Shown: positions 33,981-42,798, counted from the stretch's first letter. The stretch is 45,300 nt of DNA from an uncultured Eubacterium sp. (GCA_937915825.1 CALGGT010000081.1:1-45300), one strand, 5' to 3'. Numbers and translations are program-made. Notes: a model not told the origin generated them from the letters alone.

Positions 33981-34901
33981 ATGGAAAAGTATTATGTTGG
34001 GATCGATCTGGGTGGAACTTCGGTAAAAATGGGATTGTTCTCAGACCGGGGAGAATTAAAGGAAAAATGGTCCATTCCCACGGATACATCGGACCGGGGG
34101 AGTCATATTATCGATGACATTGTGGCAGCGGTAGAGAAAAAGAGCGAAGAGGTTCAAGGCACGATCATTGGCCTTGGAATGGGGGTTCCGGGACCGGTCA
34201 GCGAAGAGGGTCTGGTCCATGAGTGCCCGAACCTGGGGTGGTCGGAAGTAGCCGTAAGGGATTTGATCAAAGACAAAACTGGCATTGCCCGGGTGGCAGT
34301 TGGGAATGACGCGAATGTGGCAGCCTTAGGTGAAATGTGGAAAGGCGGCGGCCGCGGCTTTGACAGCATCGTGATGATCACGCTGGGAACCGGCGTAGGC
34401 GGCGGGGTGATCCTGGGAGGAAAGATTTTATCCGGGGCCAACGGAGGCGCCGGAGAAGTGGGACATATTCTGGTCAATCCGGATGAAACCCAGGTCTGCG
34501 GATGCGGGAAAAAAGGCTGTCTGGAGCAATACGCCTCCGCAACCGGTGTGGTGAGACTGGCGAAGAAATACCAGAAACCGGAATCCGTATTGGCTCAAAA
34601 AGACAAGATCAATTGTCGCGTAGTATTTGATGCGGCAAAGGAGGAGGACCCTTACGCGTTGGAAGTCGTGGATCAGTTCGCGAAATATTTGGGACGGGCG
34701 TTAGGGACCATTGCCCAGGTGGTAAATCCGGAAGCCTTTGTCATTGGCGGTGGCGTGTCCAATGCCGGGGATATTATAATGGACAACGTGGTTCCGTATT
34801 TTAAGGAAAGCGTGATCGCACCCTTACGGGATACGAAGTTTGCCTTCGCCCAGTTGGGGAATGACGCGGGGATCTACGGCGCGGTGCGTCTGGTATTGTA
34901 A
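33981..34901 (+). CDS. glcK: ROK family glucokinase
   Basis: The 306-residue product is a ROK sugar kinase, most likely a glucokinase. It has the ATP-binding motif GIDLGGTSVKMGLF, the sugar-binding GNDANVAALGE, TLGTGVGGGVI, EVGHI and the zinc motif CGCGKKGC with LEQYAS. It lies 12 bases after hprK, with an AAAGGAG upstream. It could phosphorylate glucose released by GH9 oligosaccharide breakdown or by MalQ. Other hexoses cannot be excluded. Confidence 0.9.
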   Translation: MEKYYVGIDLGGTSVKMGLFSDRGELKEKWSIPTDTSDRGSHIIDDIVAAVEKKSEEVQGTIIGLGMGVPGPVSEEGLVHECPNLGWSEVAVRDLIKDKTGIARVAVGNDANVAALGEMWKGGGRGFDSIVMITLGTGVGGGVILGGKILSGANGGAGEVGHILVNPDETQVCGCGKKGCLEQYASATGVVRLAKKYQKPESVLAQKDKINCRVVFDAAKEEDPYALEVVDQFAKYLGRALGTIAQVVNPEAFVIGGGVSNAGDIIMDNVVPYFKESVIAPLRDTKFAFAQLGNDAGIYGAVRLVL

Positions 34902-34924
34902 GAAAGAAAGGAATCGAAGATTCG

Positions 34925-35791
34925 ATGGAAAAATATGAAAAGGTCTCCTTAAAGGATTATTCCTCCTTCCGCATTGGAGGAGAAGCAAAGTATCTCCTGG
35001 TTGTGGAATCCAAGGAAGAGGTGTGGGAAGGAATTGCCTTGGCCAAGGAACGAGGGCTTCCCTGGATGATCCTGGGAAATGGCTCCAACGTATTATTTGA
35101 CGATCGGGGCTATGACGGAGTGATCCTAAAACCGGGCGCCGGAATGGGAACCGTGGAAGTGAAGGGAACAGAATTGATGGCCGGTGCCGGTGCCAGATTG
35201 GCGGCTGTAGCTCGAAAAGCCTGTGAAGAAGGACTTTCCGGCTTGAGTTTTGCCGGAGGAATCCCGGGAACGGTTGGAGGCGGACTTTGGATGAACGCCG
35301 GAGCTTATGGCGGTGAGATGAAGGATGTAGTAAAGGAAGCAGAGGTTCTGATGCCGGACGGTCAGGTTCGGATCTTTACGGGAGAGGAATTGGATCTTTC
35401 TTATCGCCACAGCGTTTTACAGGAGAATGGCGGCATTGTCCTAAGCGTTTTATTTTCCTTGGAACAAGGGGATAAGAACGAGATTTTGGAAACCATGAAG
35501 GATTATAACCGCAGGCGTATGGAAAAGCAGCCTTTGGAATTTGCCAGTGCCGGAAGTACGTTTCGACGACCGGCGGGGCATTATGCAGGTCAGCTGATCG
35601 AGGAAGCCGGATTAAAGGGATATCGAGTGGGGGACGCCATGGTTTCGGAAAAACATGCGGGATTTGTGATCAACGTGGGAAACGCCACACAAAAGGATGT
35701 GCTGGCAGTGATCCGACACATACAGGACGAGGTAAGACGTAAGTTTAATGTAGAACTTGAGACGGAGGTTCGGATCATTCCGTTTCAATAA
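34925..35791 (+). CDS. murB: UDP-N-acetylenolpyruvoylglucosamine reductase
   Basis: MurB is the FAD- and NADPH-dependent enzyme that makes UDP-N-acetylmuramate for peptidoglycan. The 288-residue product is a type II MurB: SSFRIGGEAKYLLVVESKEE, LGNGSNVLFDDRGYDG, GLSFAGGIPGTVGG, MNAGAYGGEMKDVV and ASAGSTFRRPAG with the catalytic Ser. The ribosome binding site AAGGAA is 12 bases from the ATG, longer than ideal. It is 23 bases after the ROK gene in the same block. Confidence 0.96.
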   Translation: MEKYEKVSLKDYSSFRIGGEAKYLLVVESKEEVWEGIALAKERGLPWMILGNGSNVLFDDRGYDGVILKPGAGMGTVEVKGTELMAGAGARLAAVARKACEEGLSGLSFAGGIPGTVGGGLWMNAGAYGGEMKDVVKEAEVLMPDGQVRIFTGEELDLSYRHSVLQENGGIVLSVLFSLEQGDKNEILETMKDYNRRRMEKQPLEFASAGSTFRRPAGHYAGQLIEEAGLKGYRVGDAMVSEKHAGFVINVGNATQKDVLAVIRHIQDEVRRKFNVELETEVRIIPFQ

Positions 35792-35809
35792 AAGAAGGGG
35801 GACGATGGA

Positions 35810-36676
35810 ATGCGATTGGTCATTGTAACTGGAATGAGTGGGGCCGGAAAATCATCGGGAATGAGAATTCTGGAAGATGCCGGGTATTTTTGCGTGGACA
35901 ATTTGCCTGTCTCCTTATTACCAACGTTTATGGATCTGATCCAGGAATCCGATGAAATGGAGAAAGTGGCGGTGGGCCTGGATATTCGTGTAGGGAAAAA
36001 GGGGATCAAAGAGGCGGCCAGCATTCTGAAGAATTTAAAGGGAGAGGGAATGTCCCTGGAAATCCTGTATTTTGAGGCGAAAACCAAGGTATTGGTAAAG
36101 CGATACAAGGAAACCAGACGGGTGCATCCGCTGTCCAAGGAGTCCCGGGTGGATATTGGAATTGAGGCGGAGCGGGAACTCCTGAAGAATTTAAAAAAGA
36201 ATTCCGATTATATTATTGATACCAGTGGTCTTCTGATCCGGGATCTGAAGCAGGAAATGGAAAAAATATTTGTAAACAATGAAGAATATTTAAATTTCTT
36301 TTTGAATTTCGTCTCCTTCGGATTTAAATATGGAATTCCCGGAGACGCGGATCTGGTCTTTGACGTGCGATTCCTGCCGAATCCCTTCTATATTGACGAA
36401 TTAAAGCCGTTAACGGGAAATGATAAAGAGGTTTATACGTATGTCATGGAAAATGATGCGGCCAAGCAGTTCCTGAAGAAGTTGAAAGATATGCTGGATT
36501 TTCTGATCCCTCAGTATATCGTTGAGGGGAAGAATCAGCTGGTGGTTGCCATTGGATGTACCGGCGGGAAGCATCGGTCGGTGTCGATTACCAATGGAAT
36601 CTATGACCGGTTCAAGGATTCCCCCTATGGATGTAAAAAAGATCATAAGGATATTGCCAAGGGAAATACACATTAA
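35810..36676 (+). CDS. rapZ: RNase adaptor/nucleotide-binding protein RapZ (YvcJ)
   Basis: RapZ/YvcJ binds nucleotides; in E. coli it senses glucosamine-6-phosphate and guides sRNA decay, while the role in Firmicutes is less clear. The 288-residue product has P-loop TGMSGAGKSSGMRILEDAG, followed by FCVDNLPVSLLP, and the conserved C-terminal IGCTGGKHRSV. The ATG at 35810 has AAGAAGGGGG (35792-35801). In B. subtilis yvcJ is followed by yvcK and whiA; here yvcK is missing and whiA comes next. Confidence 0.96.
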   Translation: MRLVIVTGMSGAGKSSGMRILEDAGYFCVDNLPVSLLPTFMDLIQESDEMEKVAVGLDIRVGKKGIKEAASILKNLKGEGMSLEILYFEAKTKVLVKRYKETRRVHPLSKESRVDIGIEAERELLKNLKKNSDYIIDTSGLLIRDLKQEMEKIFVNNEEYLNFFLNFVSFGFKYGIPGDADLVFDVRFLPNPFYIDELKPLTGNDKEVYTYVMENDAAKQFLKKLKDMLDFLIPQYIVEGKNQLVVAIGCTGGKHRSVSITNGIYDRFKDSPYGCKKDHKDIAKGNTH

Positions 36677-36754
36677 TAGGGGAACAGATTTATAGGGGGA
36701 CAGTCAGGGCTGGAACCGTTTGTCCGAAAAATGCATCAGGAAGAGATGGTTGTT

Positions 36755-37657
36755 ATGGAAAAATCTTTTTCTCAAAAGGTGAAAGAAGAGCTAAAAGAAA
36801 AGATCCCTAAGGCCAGACATTGTCAAATTGCCGAAATTTCGGGAATTTTCCAGTGTTTGGGTTGGGTGGAAGAGACCGGGGATAAAAAAAAGATTGTTAA
36901 AATTTCCATAGAAAACTTGACAGTTCGGGAAAAATATTTTATCTTAGTTAAGAAAGCCTTTTCCTATACATTAAAATCTCAGGGGACAATCCTTGTGTTA
37001 GAAGACCAGGATGAAGTGAAAGTATTTTGTGATGCTTTGAAACTTTTTTATGGGAAAAAACTGGTCTATGAGAGAATTGTTCAAAGAGATTGTTGTAAGA
37101 AGGCATTTTTGAGAGGGTTGTTTATGGGCAGCGGCTCGGTGAGTTCCCCAAAAGCGGAATACCATCTGGACATGAGCTTTTCCGATCCGGAGAAAGCGGA
37201 AGAGGTCATGAAATTTATGGCCGCCTTTGAGATCGAATCGAAGGTCGCGAAACGAAAAAAAAACTATATTGTATATCTAAAAGAGGGGGACAGTATTGTT
37301 TCATTTTTGAACGTAATCGGAGCGCACATTGCGATGATGGAATTGGAGAATGTACGGATTTACAAGGAGGTTCGTAATTCTGTGAACCGGCAGGTAAATT
37401 GTGAGACGGCCAATCTTAGCAAAGTAATGGATGCTGCGGTGCAGCAGATCGAAAATATCCAATACATCCGAGATACCATGGGATTTGACGCATTGCCGGA
37501 TTCTTTGCAAACGTTGGCAAGGATTCGATTGGAGAACCCGGACGTGTCTCTGAAAGAACTAGGGATGATGTTAGATCCGCCGTTGAGCAAATCCGGCGTC
37601 AATCATCGCATGCGAAAGTTACGCGAAATTGTGGAAGAACACAGAAGCGCGAACTAG
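36755..37657 (+). CDS. whiA: WhiA family DNA-binding regulator
   Basis: WhiA combines an N-terminal LAGLIDADG-like domain with a C-terminal helix-turn-helix. In Firmicutes it affects cell division, growth and chromosome segregation. The 300-residue product starts EKSFSQKVKEELKEKI, has CCKKAFLRGLFMGSGSVSSP in the homing-endonuclease-like part, and NRQVNCETANLSK followed by the helix-turn-helix LKELGMMLDPPLSKSGVNHR. The ATG at 36755 is preferred to 36731 and 36746 because AGGAAGAG (36738-36745) is 9 bases away and family members start here. The 78-base gap upstream shows no clear promoter. Confidence 0.95.
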   Translation: MEKSFSQKVKEELKEKIPKARHCQIAEISGIFQCLGWVEETGDKKKIVKISIENLTVREKYFILVKKAFSYTLKSQGTILVLEDQDEVKVFCDALKLFYGKKLVYERIVQRDCCKKAFLRGLFMGSGSVSSPKAEYHLDMSFSDPEKAEEVMKFMAAFEIESKVAKRKKNYIVYLKEGDSIVSFLNVIGAHIAMMELENVRIYKEVRNSVNRQVNCETANLSKVMDAAVQQIENIQYIRDTMGFDALPDSLQTLARIRLENPDVSLKELGMMLDPPLSKSGVNHRMRKLREIVEEHRSAN

Positions 37658-37675
37658 TACGAATGGAGGATTATT

Positions 37676-37930
37676 ATGATCACGAAGAATGTGGAATTGA
37701 ATGTTCTTAATTATGAGGCAGCACGTTCAACCGCAAAATTGGTACAAATTGCCACCCAATATCACAGTAAAGTTAACATTGTACAAGAAGGAAAAACCGT
37801 AAATGCAAAAAGCATAATGGGAATGATGACATTGGGACTTACACCCGGAAAGATCCTGGGTCTTACCGTAGATGGTGACGATGAAGAAGCAGCGATGGAT
37901 GATATGGTCGCCTTCTTATCCGGCCAATAA
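37676..37930 (+). CDS. crh: Crh-like HPr protein without His15
   Basis: This 84-residue HPr-fold protein keeps the regulatory region VNAKSIMGMMTLGL with Ser46 exactly at position 46, the target of HprK. The phosphocarrier loop reads NYEAARSTAKL: position 15 is Ala instead of the catalytic His, while Arg17 is kept. It therefore should not carry phosphate in the sugar phosphotransferase system and probably works as Crh does, as a Ser-phosphorylated partner of CcpA. Position also fits: B. subtilis crh follows whiA (yvcL). TGGAGGA (37664-37670) precedes the ATG. A terminator follows. The symbol is given by analogy. Confidence 0.85.
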   Translation: MITKNVELNVLNYEAARSTAKLVQIATQYHSKVNIVQEGKTVNAKSIMGMMTLGLTPGKILGLTVDGDDEEAAMDDMVAFLSGQ

Positions 37931-37949
37931 TACTTATAGGAAGATAGGT

Positions 37950-37981
37950 AACTCCTCTGATTCATTTCGGGGGAGTTTTTT
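37950..37981 (+). terminator. Rho-independent terminator after the HPr-like gene
   Basis: AACTCCTC (37950-37957) pairs with GGGGAGTT (37970-37977, one wobble) around a 12-base loop and runs into a T-run at 37976-37981. It ends the hprK-to-HPr transcript, so dnaE needs its own promoter or read-through. Confidence 0.85.
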
Positions 37982-37988
37982 GATATTA

Positions 37989-38049
37989 GGGTCCCAAGGT
38001 CATAATCCGAATCAAGCTTGCTTGCATGAGGATTATGACTTTGGGACCC
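37989..38049 (+). repeat. Structured repeat copy A: 20-bp stem, 21-base loop
   Basis: Bases 37989-38008 pair with 38030-38049 over 20 positions with one wobble. The 21-base loop (38009-38029) contains CAAGCTTG (38013-38020), which is self-complementary. The loop and the stem bases next to it (38005-38033, 29 bases) are identical to copy B. This is one of the strongest hairpins in the window. Confidence 0.9.
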
Positions 38050-38069
38050 GCGAAACATGAGGAAGTAGC

Positions 38070-38094
38070 AATTTGCTTGCGAAGCAAGGAAATT
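38070..38094 (+). repeat. Hairpin between copies A and B (first)
   Basis: AATTT-G-CTTGC (38070-38080) pairs with GCAAG-G-AAATT (38084-38094), with one G-G mismatch and a 3-base GAA loop. It shares the GCTTGC motif with the loops of copies A and B. Confidence 0.75.
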
Positions 38095-38110
38095 AGCGGA
38101 TTCCGAATGT

Positions 38111-38153
38111 TTCAGAATTGCGAGAGTTTCGGAACGAAACGGAGCAATTCGAA
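38111..38153 (+). repeat. Two-level hairpin between copies A and B (second)
   Basis: GAATTGC (38115-38121) pairs with GCAATTC (38144-38150). Inside it, GTTTCG (38126-38131) pairs with CGAAAC (38135-38140) around a GAA loop, separated by a small internal loop. Flanking TTC and GAA can extend the stem past a one-base bulge. Confidence 0.8.
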
Positions 38154-38176
38154 TATCAAAGTAAGATAAAGGGTAG

Positions 38177-38220
38177 AACATCCGAATCAAGCTTGCTTGC
38201 ATGAGGATGTTGACTTTGGG
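38177..38220 (+). repeat. Structured repeat copy B: same loop, different stem
   Basis: AACATCC (38177-38183) pairs with GGATGTT (38205-38211) around a loop (38184-38204) identical base for base to the loop of copy A. The outer stem bases differ from copy A, but pairing is kept. TGACTTTGGGA follows in both copies. It ends 37 bases before the dnaE start; AAGGAGG for dnaE lies just upstream of the ATG at 38257. Confidence 0.88.
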
Positions 38221-38256
38221 ATTCTAAGATCAAAGAAAGATTAAAAGGAGGATATC

Positions 38257-41200
38257 ATGGATTTCACCCACTTACACGTACATACGGAATACAGTTTATT
38301 AGACGGCTCCTGTAAGATTCCGGAATTAATTCGACGTGCCAAAGAATTGGGAATGAAGCATTTGGCGATCACCGATCATGGCGTTATGTATGGCGTAATT
38401 GATTTCTACGAGGAAGCCTTAAAACAGGGGATTCATCCCATCCTTGGCTGTGAAGTCTATGTAGCCCCGGATTCCCGGTTTAATAAAGTAAAGGATTCCG
38501 AACAGGTCCGCTACCACCATATGGTGCTGCTGGCGGAGAACAACACCGGTTATCAGAACCTGATCAAGCTGGTCAGCAAGGGATTTACGGAAGGGTATTA
38601 TTATAAACCGCGAATCGACTATGAATTATTGGAACAATATCACGAGGGGATCATTTGTACCAGCGCTTGTTTAGCCGGTGTTATTCCCAAGGCATTGGTG
38701 GCAGGAGATTATGAAAAGGCCAAGGAAGAAGCCGATCGCCTGCAGAAAATTTTTGGACCTGACAATTTCTTTTTAGAGATCCAGGATCATGGATATGAGG
38801 ATCAGCAAAAGGTGATTTCCGGGATCTTGCGACTGCACGAAGATACGGGAATGCCGATCATCTGCACCAACGATGTACATTACCTGTATGCCGAGGATTA
38901 TGAAGCTCATGATATTTTGCTTTGCATTCAGACCGGGAAAAAGGTCTCCGATACCGATCGTATGCACTACGACGGGGGACAATTCTACCTGAAATCTCCG
39001 GAAGAGATGGAAGAACTCTTTTCTTATGTACCGGAGGCGTTGGAGAATACCATGCAGATTGCGGAGCGCTGTCAGGTTACCATAGAATTTGGTCAATACA
39101 AGCTGCCCCATTATGAGGTGCCGGCGGGCTATACCCAGGAAGGGTATTTGCGAAGCCTGTGCGAGCAGGGGTTTGAACAACGTTATAAGGATTCGGACTA
39201 TGATCCCCATATGTTGCGGGAGCGCCTGGAGTTTGAATTAAAGACCATATCGGATATGGGATTTGTGGACTATTTTCTCATCGTGTGGGATTTTATAAAA
39301 TACGCCAAGGACCGAGGAATTCCGGTGGGACCGGGACGAGGTTCCGCGGCGGGCAGTATGGTGTCTTATTGTTTGGGGATCACGGATGTGGTCGATCCCA
39401 TTCGCTATCAGTTGCTGTTTGAGCGATTTCTGTCACCGGAACGTGTTACCATGCCGGATATTGATGTGGATTTTTGCGTGGAACGGCGACAGGAAGTGAT
39501 TGAATATGTGAAGGAAAAATACGGGGAGGACCACGTGGCACAGATCGTAACCTTTGGAACCATGGCGGCGAAAATGGCCATTCGGGATGTGGGACGTGTT
39601 CTAGATTACCCCTATCAATTCGTAGATGCGGTTGCCAAAATGATCCTGGGCGGGGTCAAGGCAAACATCGCGGATTCCATTCAGCAGAATCCGGAATTGA
39701 AGGCCAGGTATGAGAAGGAGCCGGATGTGAAAAAGCTTCTGGATATGTCCATGAGATTGGAAGGATTGCCGAGACATACCTCCATTCATGCCGCCGGCGT
39801 AGTGATCAGTCCGAAGCCGGTGGAAGAGTTTGTTCCTCTTTCCACAGCCGTGGATGGAAATGTGGTTACGGAGTACACCATGACCACATTGGAGCACTTA
39901 GGACTGCTAAAAATGGACTTTTTGGGACTTCGTAACTTAACGGTGTTAAAGAAAGCGGCGGAGGGCGTGGTGGATCTGTCTAAGATCCCCTACGATGACC
40001 CGCATGTATATCATATGATCTCCGAAGGAAAGACCGAGGGAGTGTTCCAGCTGGAGAGTGGGGGAATGAAGGGCTTTATGCGGGAGCTGAAGCCGGAAAC
40101 CTTTGAAGATATCATCGCGGGGATCTCCTTATATCGCCCGGGACCGATGGACTTTATCCCTCAATACATCCAGGGGAAGAATCATCAGGATTCCATTCAA
40201 TACGATTGCAAGGAGCTGGAGCCGATCTTAAAGCCGACGTATGGCTGTATCGTATACCAGGAGCAGGTGATGCAGATCGTTCGGGAACTGGCGGGATTCA
40301 GCCAGGGGCGAAGCGATGAGGTTCGTCGTGCTATGTCGAAGAAAAAATTCGACGTGATGGAGCGGGAACGTAAGAATTTTATTTATGGAAACGAGGAATT
40401 GGGCATTGAGGGATGCTTGAAGAAAGGGATTTCCGAGAACATCGCCAATAAAATATTTGACGAGATGATCAAGTTTGCGGAGTATGCCTTTAACAAATCT
40501 CACGCAGCGGCTTACGCGGTGATCAGTTATCAAACCGCCTATGTAAAATACTACCATCCGAAGCGCTTTATGGCAGCCTTGTTATCTTCGATGATGATGC
40601 GGACGGATAAGATCATGGAATATATCATGGCATGCCGAAGCATGGGGATTCCGATCCTTCCGCCGGATATTAATGAAGGAGGGCCGGAGTTTGTGGCGAC
40701 CGAAGAAGGGATCCGGTTCGGTATGGCGGCTGTGCGCGGCGTGGGAGTTGGCGTGGTGGAAGATCTGGTGCGAGAGAGGGAACTTCACGGACCATTTAAG
40801 ACACTGGAGGAATTCTGTGAAAGAATCGCCGGAACATCCTTGAATAAAAAGGCGGTTGAGGGATTGATCAAGGCCGGGGCGATGGATTCCCTGCCTGGGA
40901 ATCGGAAGCAAAAGGTGCTGATATTTTCCGTGATCATGGACAACATCGGAAAAGAGAAGCGCCAGACCATGCCGGGGCAAATGAGCCTGTTTGATATTGC
41001 GCCGGAGGAGGAAACTCAGGTTTTGAAGGTGCAAATGCCGGAGGTGGAGGAGTATGATTCCGATACCATTCTTGCTTTTGAGAAGGAAATGCTGGGCCTG
41101 TATCTCAGCGGACATCCGCTGGAGAAGGACCGGAGTCTGATCCAGAATCATATTACCCATACAACCTTGGATTTCGCGAAAAATGAAGAGGATGAACAAG

Positions 41201-41712
41201 CAGGAGAAGGGGACTATAAGGTCGTGGATGGGGAAGAGGCGACCCTTGGCGGGATGATCAATGAAGTGACGATCCTGACTACCAAGACCGGAAGTCCCAT
41301 GGCGCGAATTCAGCTAGAGGATCTGACCGGCGTGGTGGAAGCGATCTTTTTCCCCAGAGATTTTTTAGCCAACCGAACCGCGTTGGTTGAGGGGAACAAG
41401 GTATTTCTAACCGGGAAATTACAGGTAAATGAAGCCCAGGGCGTAAAAGTCCTGGGAAAGAAATTGCGATCCTTTGATGAGATTCCCAAAAGCTTATACG
41501 TACGATTCCGGAATAGGGAGGAGTTTCAAAACCGGAAAGATGAATTTCTCGAGTTGCTTTATCCTTATGACGGCCGGGACGAGGTAGTGGTATGTCTGAA
41601 GGAGGAAAATGCCATGAAACGGTTGCCCAGGAATTTGAGGGTTAAGGCGTGTCAGGAGTTATTGCAGGCGTTGAAGAATCTTTTAGGAGATGAAAATGTG
41701 GGAGTTTCTTAA
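38257..41712 (+). CDS. dnaE: DNA polymerase III alpha subunit (DnaE)
   Basis: DnaE is a C-family replicative DNA polymerase. In Firmicutes the DnaE type works beside PolC, extending primers. The 1151-residue product has the N-terminal PHP domain (FTHLHVHTEYSLLDGSCKI), the catalytic palm with PGRGSAAGSMVSYCLGITD and the acidic pair in MPDIDVDF, the fingers (YRPGPMDFIPQYI, YQEQVMQI), a helix-hairpin-helix region and a C-terminal OB fold (EVTILTTKTGSPMARIQLED). Length is normal. Upstream lie the structured repeats 37989-38220; no clear promoter was found between them and the gene. pfkA follows with its own promoter. Confidence 0.97.
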   Translation: MDFTHLHVHTEYSLLDGSCKIPELIRRAKELGMKHLAITDHGVMYGVIDFYEEALKQGIHPILGCEVYVAPDSRFNKVKDSEQVRYHHMVLLAENNTGYQNLIKLVSKGFTEGYYYKPRIDYELLEQYHEGIICTSACLAGVIPKALVAGDYEKAKEEADRLQKIFGPDNFFLEIQDHGYEDQQKVISGILRLHEDTGMPIICTNDVHYLYAEDYEAHDILLCIQTGKKVSDTDRMHYDGGQFYLKSPEEMEELFSYVPEALENTMQIAERCQVTIEFGQYKLPHYEVPAGYTQEGYLRSLCEQGFEQRYKDSDYDPHMLRERLEFELKTISDMGFVDYFLIVWDFIKYAKDRGIPVGPGRGSAAGSMVSYCLGITDVVDPIRYQLLFERFLSPERVTMPDIDVDFCVERRQEVIEYVKEKYGEDHVAQIVTFGTMAAKMAIRDVGRVLDYPYQFVDAVAKMILGGVKANIADSIQQNPELKARYEKEPDVKKLLDMSMRLEGLPRHTSIHAAGVVISPKPVEEFVPLSTAVDGNVVTEYTMTTLEHLGLLKMDFLGLRNLTVLKKAAEGVVDLSKIPYDDPHVYHMISEGKTEGVFQLESGGMKGFMRELKPETFEDIIAGISLYRPGPMDFIPQYIQGKNHQDSIQYDCKELEPILKPTYGCIVYQEQVMQIVRELAGFSQGRSDEVRRAMSKKKFDVMERERKNFIYGNEELGIEGCLKKGISENIANKIFDEMIKFAEYAFNKSHAAAYAVISYQTAYVKYYHPKRFMAALLSSMMMRTDKIMEYIMACRSMGIPILPPDINEGGPEFVATEEGIRFGMAAVRGVGVGVVEDLVRERELHGPFKTLEEFCERIAGTSLNKKAVEGLIKAGAMDSLPGNRKQKVLIFSVIMDNIGKEKRQTMPGQMSLFDIAPEEETQVLKVQMPEVEEYDSDTILAFEKEMLGLYLSGHPLEKDRSLIQNHITHTTLDFAKNEEDEQAGEGDYKVVDGEEATLGGMINEVTILTTKTGSPMARIQLEDLTGVVEAIFFPRDFLANRTALVEGNKVFLTGKLQVNEAQGVKVLGKKLRSFDEIPKSLYVRFRNREEFQNRKDEFLELLYPYDGRDEVVVCLKEENAMKRLPRNLRVKACQELLQALKNLLGDENVGVS

Positions 41713-41731
41713 AAGAAATCACGTTCATCCC

Positions 41732-41760
41732 TTGAAAAATAACGGAGAATATAATACAAT
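41732..41760 (+). promoter_or_regulatory. Promoter of pfkA
   Basis: TTGAAA (41732-41737) and TACAAT (41755-41760) are 17 bases apart in the dnaE-pfkA gap. A perfect TATAAT at 41750-41755 has only 12 bases to the same -35 box and is less likely. Confidence 0.65.
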
Positions 41761-41823
41761 AAAAAGGAATGCAAGAAAATAGAAGATTAACGACAGTAGT
41801 TTGGTTGGTTTTGGAGGTTGATT

Positions 41824-42798
41824 ATGTCAGAAATTAAGACGATCGGTGTGTTAACAAGCGGTGGAGATGCCCCTGGAATGAATGCGGCTATTCGTGCTGT
41901 GGTACGTTCCGGAATTTCAAGTGGATTAAAAGTAAAGGGAATCTATCGTGGATTTATGGGGTTGATCGAAGGCGATATTTGCGAGATGAAAACCATGAGC
42001 GTTTCTGATATTGTGCAAAAAGGAGGAACGATCCTATATACTTCCCGATGCAAGGAAATGATGACGCCGGAAGGTCCGAAGATGGCTGCAGATGTCTGTC
42101 GAAGAGAGGGCATTGACGGGATTGTTGTCATTGGAGGGGACGGCTCTTTCCGTGGTGCGCAAAAACTTTCGGAACAGGGAATTAAAACCATCGGGATTCC
42201 CGGAACCATTGACCTGGATATCGATTGTACGGAATATACCATTGGCTTTGATACAGCTTGTAATACCGCCATGGAAGCCATCGATAAAGTTCGTGATACA
42301 TCGGCTTCCCATGAACGTTGCAGTATTATTGAGGTTATGGGGCGTACAGCCGGTCATATTGCTCTTTGGTGTGGAATCAGTAATGGATCGGAATATATTT
42401 TGATCCCGGAGCGTCATACCAAGGATGATGAGCAGAACATCATCAATAAGATCAAAGCAAAAAGAAGAATCGGTAAAAAACACCATATCATTGTAAATGC
42501 GGAGGGCGTTGGTGACTCCTATGCCATGGCTAGAAGAATTGAGGAGGCAACGGGCATCGAAACCCGTGCTACCATCATCGGACATATTCAACGTGGCGGG
42601 AATCCTACCTGCCGTGATCGTGTCTATGCTTCTTCTATGGGAGCTTTGGCGGTGGATCTTTTGTTACAGGGAAAGACCAGTCGTGTCGTTGCTTATCGAG
42701 GTGGAGAATTCTGTGACTTTGATATTGATGAAGCGTTGTCCATGAAAAAGGATATTGATGAGCATCTGTTTGGACTTACGATGAGATTATCTCGATAA
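41824..42798 (+). CDS. pfkA: ATP-dependent 6-phosphofructokinase
   Basis: PfkA phosphorylates fructose-6-phosphate, the committed step of glycolysis. The 324-residue product has GVLTSGGDAPGMNAAIR, GGDGSFRGA (Gly-Ser after GGD points to ATP rather than pyrophosphate), PGTIDLD, MGRTAGHIAL, NAEGVG and HIQRGGNPTCRDR. The usual TIDND active-site motif reads TIDLD, with both Asp kept and Asn replaced by Leu, which I believe recurs in this bacterial group. The ATG at 41824 follows GGAGG (41813-41817), better than a TTG at 41818. dnaE-pfkA order is common in Clostridia. Confidence 0.97.
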   Translation: MSEIKTIGVLTSGGDAPGMNAAIRAVVRSGISSGLKVKGIYRGFMGLIEGDICEMKTMSVSDIVQKGGTILYTSRCKEMMTPEGPKMAADVCRREGIDGIVVIGGDGSFRGAQKLSEQGIKTIGIPGTIDLDIDCTEYTIGFDTACNTAMEAIDKVRDTSASHERCSIIEVMGRTAGHIALWCGISNGSEYILIPERHTKDDEQNIINKIKAKRRIGKKHHIIVNAEGVGDSYAMARRIEEATGIETRATIIGHIQRGGNPTCRDRVYASSMGALAVDLLLQGKTSRVVAYRGGEFCDFDIDEALSMKKDIDEHLFGLTMRLSR

